Assembly (NCBI RefSeq): GCF_000143535.2
Contig: NC_037315.1
Location: forward strand, 248,001-312,000
DNA from: Botrytis cinerea B05.10
Lineage: Eukaryota > Ascomycota > Leotiomycetes > Helotiales > Sclerotiniaceae
Length of the DNA: 64,000 nucleotides
Reading direction: 5' to 3'
How positions within the stretch are numbered: position 1 is the stretch's first letter; the number at the start of each line of letters is the position of its first letter. This document shows positions 45,562-55,299 of the stretch, piece by piece. The notes under the pieces are model-generated. The model made no database searches, was not told the DNA's origin, and was given only the letters and a program-made list of their open reading frames with translations. Made by a program: the position numbers and the translations under genes.

Positions 45562-46478
45562 CTACTCCCATAGCCATCGTTATTGGCTCATATCGCAGCG
45601 AGCTCACGCCAATATCTGCACACAACCTTGTCAATCCATCTGCAATGTCTCCCGTGAAGAACGGATAGCGTATCAACAGTCCCAAACACTTATGGTTTTT
45701 GCGTGGTTATTTGCATACTTTGAAGAGCTACTAGGAGCAGACATCGAAGAAGAAGATTATGAAAATGGTTTTGAGGAATGGCTTGATAACTAGACTAAAT
45801 CCCTAAACAACCTCACTGAGGCCTTGGATGTGTGTCTACACAATTTCGATATTTGCGTTCAAAGACTCAACGTCTAGGAAGCAGCCACTAGGTCCAGCCT
45901 GTATGGCGACAGATACTAAGATGAAGACACGACTCATCTCAACAAGCTCAAAACTTTTGGAGCAGATCTATTGGGTCTCGTTGGGTCGCTCAGATTCGTA
46001 GCAGGAGGAAATGATAGGAATTTGCAAAGGTACTACAATTATACCATCGATACATACTGGGCCAGTCGCAGAATACTTTCTCCTGAATTTGATTATGCGA
46101 ATGTTGCGGATAATGAGTCGAGCGCACAAAGAATCAAGCCGTTCTTGTAACAAAGTTACAAAGAATTCGAGCGCCCTTAGCATTTATAGACGTCGCTTCA
46201 TTTGAGCCACTGTGTGATTGATCAGATGCTCCATGATGATCCTGAAGCTGCTTTGAAACCAGCGATTAGAGCAGAAATTTCCACACGTCTAACGAAATAA
46301 AACGTAAGAGTCTCCATAAAGACAAATAAATTGATTACGCGTGGGGAGCAAGACAAGCAATTATCTGGTTAAAGAGAGATCCGACAGCATCATATGAAGA
46401 AATGGAGTAGGCACTGGATAAACGAGACGGACTCCGAGAGTATATAAACGAAATTAAAGAATGGTGAATGTCCAAGAC
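45562..46478 (+). pseudogene. Stop-riddled relic of unknown protein gene
   Basis: A coding-like frame can be followed here but is broken. From 45563 it reads through YSHSHRYWLISQRAHAN and then FAYFEELLGADIEEEDYENG, with in-frame stops at 45791 (TAG), 45875 (TAG), 45917 (TAA), 46148 (TAA) and 46178 (TAG). Protein-like text continues between them, for example LRFVAGGNDRNLQRYYNYTI and HDDPEAALKPAIRAEISTRL. Another frame (about 46333-46464) gives DYAWGARQAIIWLKRDPTAS, again with TAG and TGA stops. Most stops could come from CAA or CAG by C-to-T change. I do not recognise the family. There are no transposase or reverse-transcriptase motifs. The call rests on amphipathic, acidic protein-like composition between stops, so it is moderate. 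Confidence 0.5.
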
Positions 46479-47467
46479 CGCTCATTGAAGCTTTGGGTGG
46501 TGTATTACATGTACAGTTACAAATGCTCGAAGCAAGTAAGCGAGCATTGAAGGGGTGTGGGAGTGGTCAGTGGAAGAGTTGGGACACGAATTTTCGATGG
46601 TAAATATCATGAGTGCTACAAGAAGGAACCATACAAGAAGCAGCGAGGGCAGCGATCACATCGCTTGCCACGAAGCTTTTTCATATGTTCTGTTACCGCT
46701 GGATTGATGAAGCCTTCATGTATATGACAGCTGTTGTTGATACTCATCTTGTTGTCCATTATTTCACTCGTGTAATCTCATCACTGAGACGAGTTTAATT
46801 GAGATAACTCAAATTCGGATTTCTCAGTAATAGCGTCTGCGTCAACTATACCAAGACCGAGCTGTTGACACAATAGCAAGCTTAAGGACTTAAGGACTTA
46901 CGTCGAAATCTTATTGACATCGCCAGATTATCATGGAAAGCGAAGGTCCAGGGTATTTGTCAGCATCCGTGTCTTGGAATCATACCCCAAAATGCAATCA
47001 CGCTCATAAAAAGCAATATAATCGATATGTGATTGATGTCTTGACAATTTACAAGGGGTACCGAAATTTTGGAGTTCAACTAACAAATTCTAAAGAATGA
47101 TGATGTCTGTGCCAAGCCGGGCGTTACTCTGTGGGTTGCGATGACATTTTGTTATCCATTTGGACTGGACCTCATTACCCCTCAGTCCATGAGATAGAGT
47201 ACGGACACTACCAAATGTGTATGTATCGATAACTTCATGCAGAAATATGGGTTGCACTTCCTAGATAGTATTGTCTATCGCGGTACAAATGGCTACTATT
47301 TGATTGGTGGGCGTATTCAGTCATATCAATTGTTGAGTCACCGAATTATCCACGAACTCACCTCGATTATTATCGATATCAGTCATACAACTCTCGCCTT
47401 CTCTACTTAAACCCTCGAAGACCCTACCTCACTAAATTGACCTTTCTTTTTTCACCCCATACCTGCC
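46479..47467. other. Intergenic region before second P450
   Basis: No supported gene. Some protein-like text of the adjacent relic may continue to about 46560. Tandem taaggact repeats occur at about 46883-46900. The right end holds the P450 promoter; no clear TATA element is seen. Confidence 0.4.
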
Positions 47468-48995
47468 ATGGCTCTTCTCGAGCAGGTTTCCGGTCTATTA
47501 ACCACAAACCCTCTCATAGTCCTAGTAACAATTACAACCCTATCCCTCCTCTTCCGCTCCACCTACCGCTGCACCCTGCACCCCCTCTCCCATATTCCCG
47601 GTCCACTCCTCCCAAAACTCACATCCCTCTGGCTCCACTACCACGCCTACATTGGCGACGAAGCAAGCTGCATCCACAGACTCCACAACCAATATGGTCC
47701 TATCGTCCGCGTCTCTCCATCCGAAATCGACATCGCAGATGCAGATGCCATAGCGCCTATCTATATATCCAAAGGCGGATTTCCAAAAGCTCCTTGTTAT
47801 GCCAATTTTGACGTCGATGGTCACAAGACGATATTCTCAACTACAGATGCGGAGTTTAGGGCTCCGAGGGCAAAAGCAGTTATGCCCTTGTTTTCGACGA
47901 AAAGCATCAGGGATAATGAAGTTGCATTGTATGGGTGTGTGGAAAATATGGTTGGGAGAATGAAAGAGGATGCTGAAGGAGGGGCACCAGTGAATTGCTT
48001 GAACCTGGCGAGGAGTTTGGCACTGGATGCTATTTCTACACATTTGTTTTCGGAGAACTACAATGGAACTTCTGAAAAAGGCGAGAGATTGTCGGCTTCT
48101 GCATTTGTGGACGCGTTTGTAGCTGTGGGAAGATTCTTTTACTTGCCAAATGCAGTCTTTATCTGGTTATCATGGTTTGTGGAAAAGCTCGTGATGGATT
48201 CACACACTGAAAATTCCATCAAGTTGGTGGACCAGTTTGTGGAGAATCTTGTGGAATCTACGCCCAAGGAAAGTAACAACTATCCTGGCCGGTTACTCAA
48301 TACGGGTTTCAGCAAGTCTGAAGTTAAGTCTTCATGCAAAGATCTTATGTTTGCTGGAACGGATTCTACAGGTATGAATATGGCAACTATCCTTCGCTAT
48401 TTGGTGTTGTGTCCAGAAAAGTAAGTCAACATTCCCTTGGAAATATTAGTGGAAGAAGTATTTACAAACTTGAAGGTATGAAATCCTCCGGACTGAAATC
48501 ATGGGAAATGCAAATTCTACCACCAAACAAGAAATCCAAGCTCTTCCCTATCTCTCCGCCGTAGTAAAAGAAGGCTTACGCATTAGCATGGCAAATCCCA
48601 CTCGTCTCCCCCACGTCGTCCCTATAGGTGGATGGACATTCAAATCCGTCTACTTCCCCGCTGGATCTATCGTCGGCTGTTCCGCCTACGAACTCCACTT
48701 TAATCAAGATGTTTTTCCAAACCCGCATGAATTTGAGCCTGAAAGATGGCTGGAAGGGAATATCACTCCGGAAGCGAATAAATACTGGTTTGCTTTTGGT
48801 GCAGGTAGCAGAGCGTGTATTGCGAGGAATCTTGCTACGGTGGAACTTTACATGGCGGTGGAGAAAGTGGTAGAAAGTGATGTCTTGAGGGGTGCGAGGG
48901 TTTGTCAGGAAAAGGTTGAGATTTTCGAGTGGTTCAATTCAAGTGTGAAGGGAGAGAAACTAGAACTCATTTGGAACCGGAATGAAAAACGCTGA
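47468..48995 (+). CDS. Cytochrome P450 monooxygenase
   Basis: Predicted 490-residue microsomal P450. Exons 47468-48420 and 48476-48995 join as PEK-YEILRTEI in frame. An N-terminal anchor (LIVLVTITTLSLLFRSTY) is followed by the HPLSHIPGP hinge. The I-helix segment is FAGTDSTGMNMA, the K helix KEGLR, the PERW-type motif FEPERW and the haem loop FAFGAGSRACIARN with C432 as the ligand. The family resembles fungal CYP-type benzoate/trichothecene-pathway enzymes in overall pattern, but I cannot assign a number. The single intron sits between I and K helices. It has no biosynthetic neighbours; it converges on an orphan gene 196 bases away. It is distinct in sequence from the P450 at 25.7-27.4 kb. 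Confidence 0.93.
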
Positions 48996-49191
48996 TCGAT
49001 TCTATTTTATCTGGAGGCGAAGCACATGCACACTAATATCTTGAACTTTGGACATGTTGGAAGCCGCGATTATTATTAGCTTAGAAGTCTCGATGCTGTA
49101 ACCTTCCCAAATAAAATATCATCCATTGTCCAGCGTGATCGTTTACAAACACAAGCGAACTCTTGATCCAGACATGAATAACTTTCTATCA

Positions 49192-50398
49192 TCAGTACCC
49201 TTGCCCATTCCATTGCCATTGCTCAATACTCCCCTGTCCCTCCATTAACCACTCCAATCGATCCTCAACTGTTACCCATCCTTTCTTCCCTTTCACAACT
49301 GCCCTTCCAATAACATTCCTCCACCTAGAAAAACAGTTAATTAGCATTTCCAAAATCCAGCACCCCAAAAGTAAATAAAAACTAGACTCACTCATCGAAC
49401 CACTCTTCCTCACCCATAACAGCACACCTCCTTCCCTCCAGTCCCCTCCCCACATCCGCAAACGGCCACACACTAGTAACAACCTCATATCTCTTCGTCC
49501 CCATGAAAACCTTCGCCACGCTGCTAAAGAATGAGTTTACTCTATCTGGAGGTCTTACCACAACTTTCGAATGCGTTATTGGAAAGCTGATGGTAGTGTG
49601 TCCTGGATATCCTATCTGTGCTATGAGGGCAAGTATAAGACCTTGGAGATGTGTAGTTGAGAGATTGGGAATTTGACGGGTTAGTATGAATCTAGGTAGG
49701 TAATGAATGTCAGTTGGTTACTCTCGCGCAAACGAGAGGTGCAATAATGATAGCTATGAGGAAACATACTCCTTGACACCCGCTTCATCTCCACAAAATG
49801 CTCTAACCCATCCTTCCAACCCCTTCTCCCCCTTCCCCCCAAAATCAGGCTCCGCCGCCTCTCTCATACCTCCCCTCCATCCCGTTTCGCCTTTCCCAAG
49901 AAGTTTCATGTAGTTCATTTTTCGCTCTCCTTCCCCAACAATCAAACCCATCAAATTGATCCTAATGTCAAAATCTGGACCCGGGGCATGCATTCGCTGA
50001 CCCACTATTCTCAACATGGGTTTAGGAGGAATAGTGCACAAGGAAGTGATCAGGGGAAGGAGAGTCCCAGGATTAGAGAGATGCGCCGAGGAAGAAGTGA
50101 TGGTTGATTTGTCACTTGAGAGGGTGAATGAAGGAGGGAGATACAGGTTATAGGGCAGATTTGGGAGGCCTGGGGAGCGGAGCTGAGGGTTAGAGTGGAG
50201 GGGTGCGGGAGGAGATAGGGCGGCGGAATAGGCGGGTGGAGTGGAGTCGTCATTGTGATCGTGGGGATTGGAGTCGGATAATGTATCGAGATGATTTTGG
50301 CGGAGGGATGAGGGACCAGCTTCGGATGTAGGATTGGGGGGTTCGAATGCTCCGGGAGTGTAGTGAGAGGTTGATGGAGCTGATTTTTCTTGAGACAT
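49192..50398 (-). CDS. Uncharacterised fungal protein
   Basis: I do not recognise this protein. Model: exons 49770-50398, 49392-49691 and 49192-49324, 353 residues, all joins in frame with good motifs (gtatgt, gtgagt donors; ctag acceptors). The first ~85 residues are Pro/Ser-rich and likely disordered (SAPSTSHYTPGAFEPP), including a PPAY motif of the type bound by WW domains (STPPAYSA). The folded part has LLPLITSLCTIPPKPMLRIV, DFDIRINLMGLIVGEGERK and GTKRYEVVTSVWPFADVGRG. The end is Trp-rich (EWLMEGQGSIEQWQWNGQGY). No signal peptide or membrane segment is seen. It lies head-to-tail downstream of ENP1 (360 bases apart) and convergent with the P450. Confidence 0.75.
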
Positions 50399-50758
50399 TG
50401 TGGGGCCTGTGTTTGATGGTGTCTAAACTAGATATGAACACACTATCAAGCAATTGCAATGGCATTTGCTATGCGTGTGCTAATAGTTATCTAGCTAAAC
50501 ATTTAAAAGCTCAAAAAATGTTTTGGATATCGATGCTGTCTTGCGGCTTTACGTGATTTTGAAGATATCCAGCTGATTAGTTGTGGCTGTGCACTTTTTT
50601 GGTTGCCTGCTAAAGCTATTGTCAGACGAGGCGGCTTCTCTTTCACTATTCGGTACTTAAAGGCAGAGCGCAGGTTTGTTATCCTAGAAAGAGAATTGGT
50701 CATAGTTCATTGGTAATGGGTATTGTCCTTTTTATTCCTTTTTTGATCCCTTAACAAA
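50399..50758. other. Spacer between ENP1 and orphan gene
   Basis: This 360-base stretch holds the ENP1 3' end and the promoter of the orphan gene. No other element is recognised. Confidence 0.45.
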
Positions 50759-52292
50759 TTAATCTATCATCATTGTATCATCACCATCAACAGCTGGTCC
50801 TGCTTCTTCGATAACTACACCACGACCACGTCCTGCGAGCAACTCCCTTCTGACCTCAGGACCAATCTGTGAGTGTCCCTTTACGTTGATCAAATCTAAT
50901 AGCGACTCTCTCTGATCTTCTGTAATATCATTTCTATATCTTTGTGCAAATGCCAGAAGACATTGGTGCCAAATGACTGGCAGTTTCGCATCTTTGGAAC
51001 TGGTTATACCTTCCATTCCGGATCCAATATCTTCGGGTCGAACACCAGCTGGGTCGACACTTCTAAATCGTAGGAAATGGAAAACCAACGCATCGATGAC
51101 TTGGTATGGAAGTGCATATTTCTTGTCAAGTAAAGCCTTGATAAAAATGTTTGTGGCTCCACCACCTTCGGTTCCGGCTGATGATTCTTGAGCTGCAATA
51201 TCGCAAAGTCCTTTGATGGCAGCGGCGGAATGTAGGACTGGGATCGAAACTCGCACAAGGACGCCTGATATGATTCTTGCTTCACGTAGTGTACAGGTAC
51301 CACTTCCGATCAATGGGAAAAGGAATCCCTTGAAAAAGGCGGCTGGCTTGTAGAGTGCCTTCTTCAAGGCTTTGAAAAGATGGACATTCAAGTGGTTGGT
51401 TTCGAAAATATCCTCTCGAACCTTTTCGAGTAAGACCATTTCCACGAATCTTTGTGCGATTATTGGTGTCCTTGAAACGAATATTCTTGTTGCTTCGTAA
51501 CAAGCATTTGGTGTCCACTTGTCCGGTCTGGTAATTTCGAGAATTTGCTCCCAATTTGGTACTGTAGGTAGAATCTTGAATGGTTTCGGTAATTTTCCTG
51601 ACTTGTATCGCGATAATATCAAACCAATTCTACATTCTTGTTAGTCATTGGGGAGAGAATGGCCAAGGTAGTCCTCACTTTGTATAAACTTCCAAAACCT
51701 TAGGATGAACGAAGAATCCATCATCTTCGGGTCCAGCAGGTCCAACTCCAGGTTGTCCCGATTGTTTTGCCTCAAACTGAGCGATTCTCTCTAGAATTAA
51801 TGCGGTCAGATCTGTGCCTTGTTCCTCTTGATTCTCGTCATTTTCCCCTCCCCAACCAACTTCCTTTAACTTTTGGTCTAGATCATCCTCGCCTTTCTCT
51901 GGGAAGAATTTTCCAAACGTATCGCGGTCTTCTGGCGCCAATTCGACTAGTTCTGGAACCTCATCATCATCTCCCCATTCTTCCCCATCCTCATCTCCAA
52001 ATTCTGGCTCATCTTCCTCGTCCTCATTCTCAAATCTCGAATCGAAATTGAATGCCGCATTCGGTTTTGCTGCTTGAGTTTCGGCTTCGTCTTCATCGGC
52101 AAGTTCTTGACCTATCTTTAAAATCCTCCGCGAGGACTTCGAATCCACGAACTTTTCTTCCTCGTCCTCATTTCTAGATTTTCTCTTTCCGGATTTGGTT
52201 TTGAGGGGACCACTGGCAGTCAAATCTGCCTCCAGAGGATTATGCCTCCTTCCATTTCTTGCGAGTTCTTTTGGACTCATTGCTTTAGGCAT
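50759..52292 (-). CDS. ENP1: Bystin/Enp1, 40S ribosome assembly
   Basis: Predicted 494-residue bystin (Enp1), a component of pre-40S particles required for 18S rRNA processing and small-subunit export, in nucleolus, nucleus and cytosol. Exons 51679-52292 and 50759-51629 join as EVYTK-IGLILSRYKSGKLP. The N-terminal third is charged, with basic (KSGKRKSR) and acidic runs (EDEEDEPEFGDEDGEEWGDD). The conserved bystin domain starts near FFVHPKVLEVYTKIG and includes ILPTVPNWEQIL, ARIISGVLVRVSIPVLHSAA and VIDALVFHFLRFR. The tail ends in DGDDTMMID. Length and order fit the family. It is divergent from the flavoprotein gene, 477 bases apart. Identification is secure. Confidence 0.96.
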
Positions 52293-52769
52293 TTTGTGTT
52301 TTGGAGAGATTTTGTGAAATTTTGGTGACAGGCGGAATTTCTTTCGACGAAATCAATTGATAAAAATGAAAATGTTCAAAAATATTAGCGGAGGTTGCCG
52401 GAGCTAAGATAAGGATTTTCCCCGCCAAAATTTGTGGTTGTGAGTGCCTTAGAGAAAAGTCGTTGATGCCTGATATCATCGATCAATATCAATCATTAAT
52501 CAGCATCATCCCATTTACTATGTTGGCGAAGTGAAGGGGAGCAATACTCCAGTTCATCCCATTATTCCAACGAACCATTCGTGATATATAAGTGATATAT
52601 TTCTCAATATATCACTTATATCACTGCTCACACCACTACTTAGGTATTTGTCAAGATATATTATAATCTTGTCCTTTGGGAATGACTACCGCTGCTTGCA
52701 TCGCTGCTGATATTGCTGCTCAATGCCACCGTTGACAACTTACATATACTTCATATCAGAACGCTCACG
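52293..52769. promoter_or_regulatory. Divergent ENP1/oxidase promoter region
   Basis: The 477-base gap holds both promoters. It contains a long near-perfect inverted repeat (52581-52624) closer to the oxidase start. A CCGCCAAAATTTG string lies near 52420 on the ENP1 side. Confidence 0.5.
52581..52624. repeat. Inverted repeat (hairpin)
   Basis: Left arm gtgatatataagtgatatat and right arm atatatcacttatatcac are reverse complements except for one extra TA in the left arm, separated by about six bases (ttctca). Each arm contains two gtgatat copies. Confidence 0.85.
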
Positions 52770-54172
52770 ATGACCTCTCACACCTCTCAAATCTCTATCG
52801 GTGCCTCCTATCTTATAGTGGGCTCAGGAGTCTTTGGTACATCGACTGCTTATCATCTCTCACGTACACATCCCAACTCCTCAATAACCCTTTTGGATCG
52901 CGCGTCCTCCTTCCCATGTTCGCTTGGTGCTTCTCATGATTACAACAAAATTGTCCGTGCCGATTATGAAGATATATTCTATTGTGAGTTAGCGCTCAAA
53001 GCCCGTGAAATGTGGAAGAATGATCCATTGTATAAGCCATACTATCATGAGTCTGGCTTTGTTATCGTTGATGATACTGGTCTTGGACGAAGAATCATTG
53101 ATAATTATGAGGAATTGGGAGTTTCAAATCACCAAGCTAGGATTGTTGAGCCGGATGAAATGAAAAGTTTGTATGGTGGGTTATTTGAAGGGACGGATTG
53201 GAGAGGTGTGAAAGAAGTCTTCATCAATGAAGGTAGTGGATGGGCTGAGGCTACAAAAGCAGTTCGCAAGGTGACTGAGATGGCAATGGCGAATGGTGTG
53301 AAGTTTGTTAAGGGAGACGTGGAAAACCTTATCTTGACAGAGGATGGGCAATGTCTTGGCGTAATGACGAAGGATGGTAGGTCCTTTCGTGCAGACAAGA
53401 TCATATTGTCAACTGGAGCAGGTACAGCAAAGTTGCTCGCAGATTCCGCACCGCAAATGCATCATATCCTGGCCGAAGATCGAATTACTGCAGCTGCAAT
53501 CGTGTCTGGTCATGTCAATTTGAGTGAGACTGTGTACGATAGGATCAAAAACACCCCAGTATTCGATCATGCAGTCGGGAATGTCTTAGGTAAGTTGCGG
53601 TTTCAGTGACGGTCAAACAATTATATTAAACCTCAAATAGGTGCAGTACTTCCTCCTACTGATGGAATTCTTAAATTCTATCTGGATGTCACTCTCAAAA
53701 ATACAACGCTCCATAAATGCTCAGGGCATATGATATCAGCCCCGCCTGATGAAGCTGATCAAGCGCAACATGACGTTCCCAAAAGGCTTCAGGACGAGTG
53801 TTACCGAGTAGTGAAAGGGATCTATAGTGAATTGGCCGAAGATCTGAAATTCGACTCTTTTCGCATGTGCTGGTAGGTTGATCAAGGGTTTTTTCTGTTC
53901 TCAAATCTAATACCGTGATTAGGGATGGAATTACCCCTGACCAAGATTTTATAATCTCGGCACACCCGCGATGTCAGAATTTGCACATTGCTACAGGCGG
54001 TTCTTTTCATGGGTGGAAATTTCTACCGATAATCGGAGAATATGTTGTGCAAATGCTTGACAACAAATTGGATTTTAACCTTCTCAAGCGCTGGGCATGG
54101 GATCGTGATCATAAGGGAAGTGTACATAATAAGTTTGTTCCCAGACGAGAACTTAGGGATTTGATGACTTGA
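52770..54172 (+). CDS. DAO-family FAD-dependent amine oxidase
   Basis: Predicted 433-residue flavoenzyme of the D-amino acid oxidase (DAO) superfamily, closest in pattern to sarcosine/pipecolate oxidases and fructosyl-amino acid oxidases that oxidise secondary amines. Exons 52770-53589, 53641-53872 and 53923-54172 join in frame. The start at 52770 gives MTSHTSQISIGASYLIVGSG; an upstream in-frame ATG at 52713 is possible. The FAD motif GSGVFG is at 18-23. GASHDYNKIVRADYED is the family's active-site loop. C350 in RMCWDGITPDQDFII stands where monomeric sarcosine oxidase attaches its flavin covalently. GGSFHGWKFLPIIG is the C-terminal FAD motif. No N-terminal signal is seen, and the end (RRELRDLMT) is not a clear peroxisomal signal. 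The substrate is undetermined. Confidence 0.88.
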
Positions 54173-54360
54173 AAGTACGCTTTTTATTAATGACTAGGTG
54201 TAAAACTAGGAGATCTAACAATCTATCGCAGTGCTAGTGAAGTTCAAGTGCCCAATTGCAATTGTCTTTGTGCGAACAAGGAAATATACATTAGGAGAGT
54301 ACTTTTGTCTGAACGGCAGGAAACATCCAGCTTTGACTTTTGGTTTCTTTGAGAAATCAT

Positions 54361-55299
54361 CTAGAGGAGGATTTGGGCTTCTCCTGGCTGGATGGTACCG
54401 TTTCCGATAGCATAGCCATGAGCACGGGCAACTAAGGAGTATGGAACCAAGTATCTATACAAATATTAGCGTCGCCTTCTTCATTGGAAATGGTAGTTGG
54501 TTAACTTACTTGTCAAGGTATGGGAGAACCTCTGCAGCACCAGGTGTGTTTCTCCAATCTCTCATCAAATCCATGGTAACTCCAAACAATCCCATGAGAT
54601 GAACACCAGCTTGCTCCATACGTCGGTTGGCATCAGAAGCCAATTTATCACTGAAAGTACCACTTGCCTCGGTATTGGCCCAGACATCATAGCCTGCCTC
54701 AATGAGTGAGAGAGCGAGGAAAGAAGTACCTGTTAACTTGCATTAGAATAGGACTCCGAAGTATAATTCGAGTGAAGGACAAACTGACAAACTTCGGTGA
54801 CAATTCCACCGATGATCAATTGTTTCTTGCCAGTGGCTTCAACAGCGGCACGGAACTCAGCATTGTCCCACGCATTAACCTCTCCTTGGCGCTTGATGTA
54901 AGGGGCAGTTGGGTGCATCTGTTATCGTTAGCATTAATTCGGAATCATAGAAGCTCATAGGTATTTACGGCAATGATCTCCTCTGGGAGATTGCTGTTTG
55001 GCCCTTGCTCAGCAGAAGTGGTCAAGATGGTTGGAAGATCGAAGAGGTTTCCAAGAGCTGCATGACCGAGAAGTGATTGTCTGAAGACAGTTGGATCATA
55101 ATCTCTCACGAGCTCGGAAAGTCCAATTTGGTGATCAATGACAAGAAGTGCGGCGTCGCTCTTGTTGAGGCGATCGAAGGTGAAACCTGATGGGATGTTA
55201 GTATTCTGGTTCCGGTTGCAAAGTTTGAAAATAGCAGTCGATTTATGTACCTTCAACGGCGATGGCAGAGGCCAAGATCATGGAGGTAGAGAACTTCAT
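54361..55299 (-). CDS. Secreted-type isochorismatase-fold hydrolase
   Basis: Predicted 236-residue cysteine hydrolase of the isochorismatase superfamily (YcaC-like). Exons 55251-55299, 54969-55186, 54789-54918, 54510-54729 and 54361-54454, all joins in frame. Exon 1 codes MKFSTSMILASAIAVE, a short signal-peptide-like segment, and the catalytic domain starts at once in exon 2 (GFTFDRLNKSDAALLVIDHQ). The catalytic triad candidates are D34 (VIDHQ), K98 (PYIKRQGEVNAWDN) and nucleophile C133 (GGIVTEVCTSFLAL). The fold's later elements are AGYDVWANTEASGTFSDKLA and MEQAGVHLMGLFGVTMDLMR. The physiological substrate is unknown; secreted members in some plant pathogens act on isochorismate. A TATA-like element lies upstream. 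It converges on the oxidase gene 188 bases away. Confidence 0.88.
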
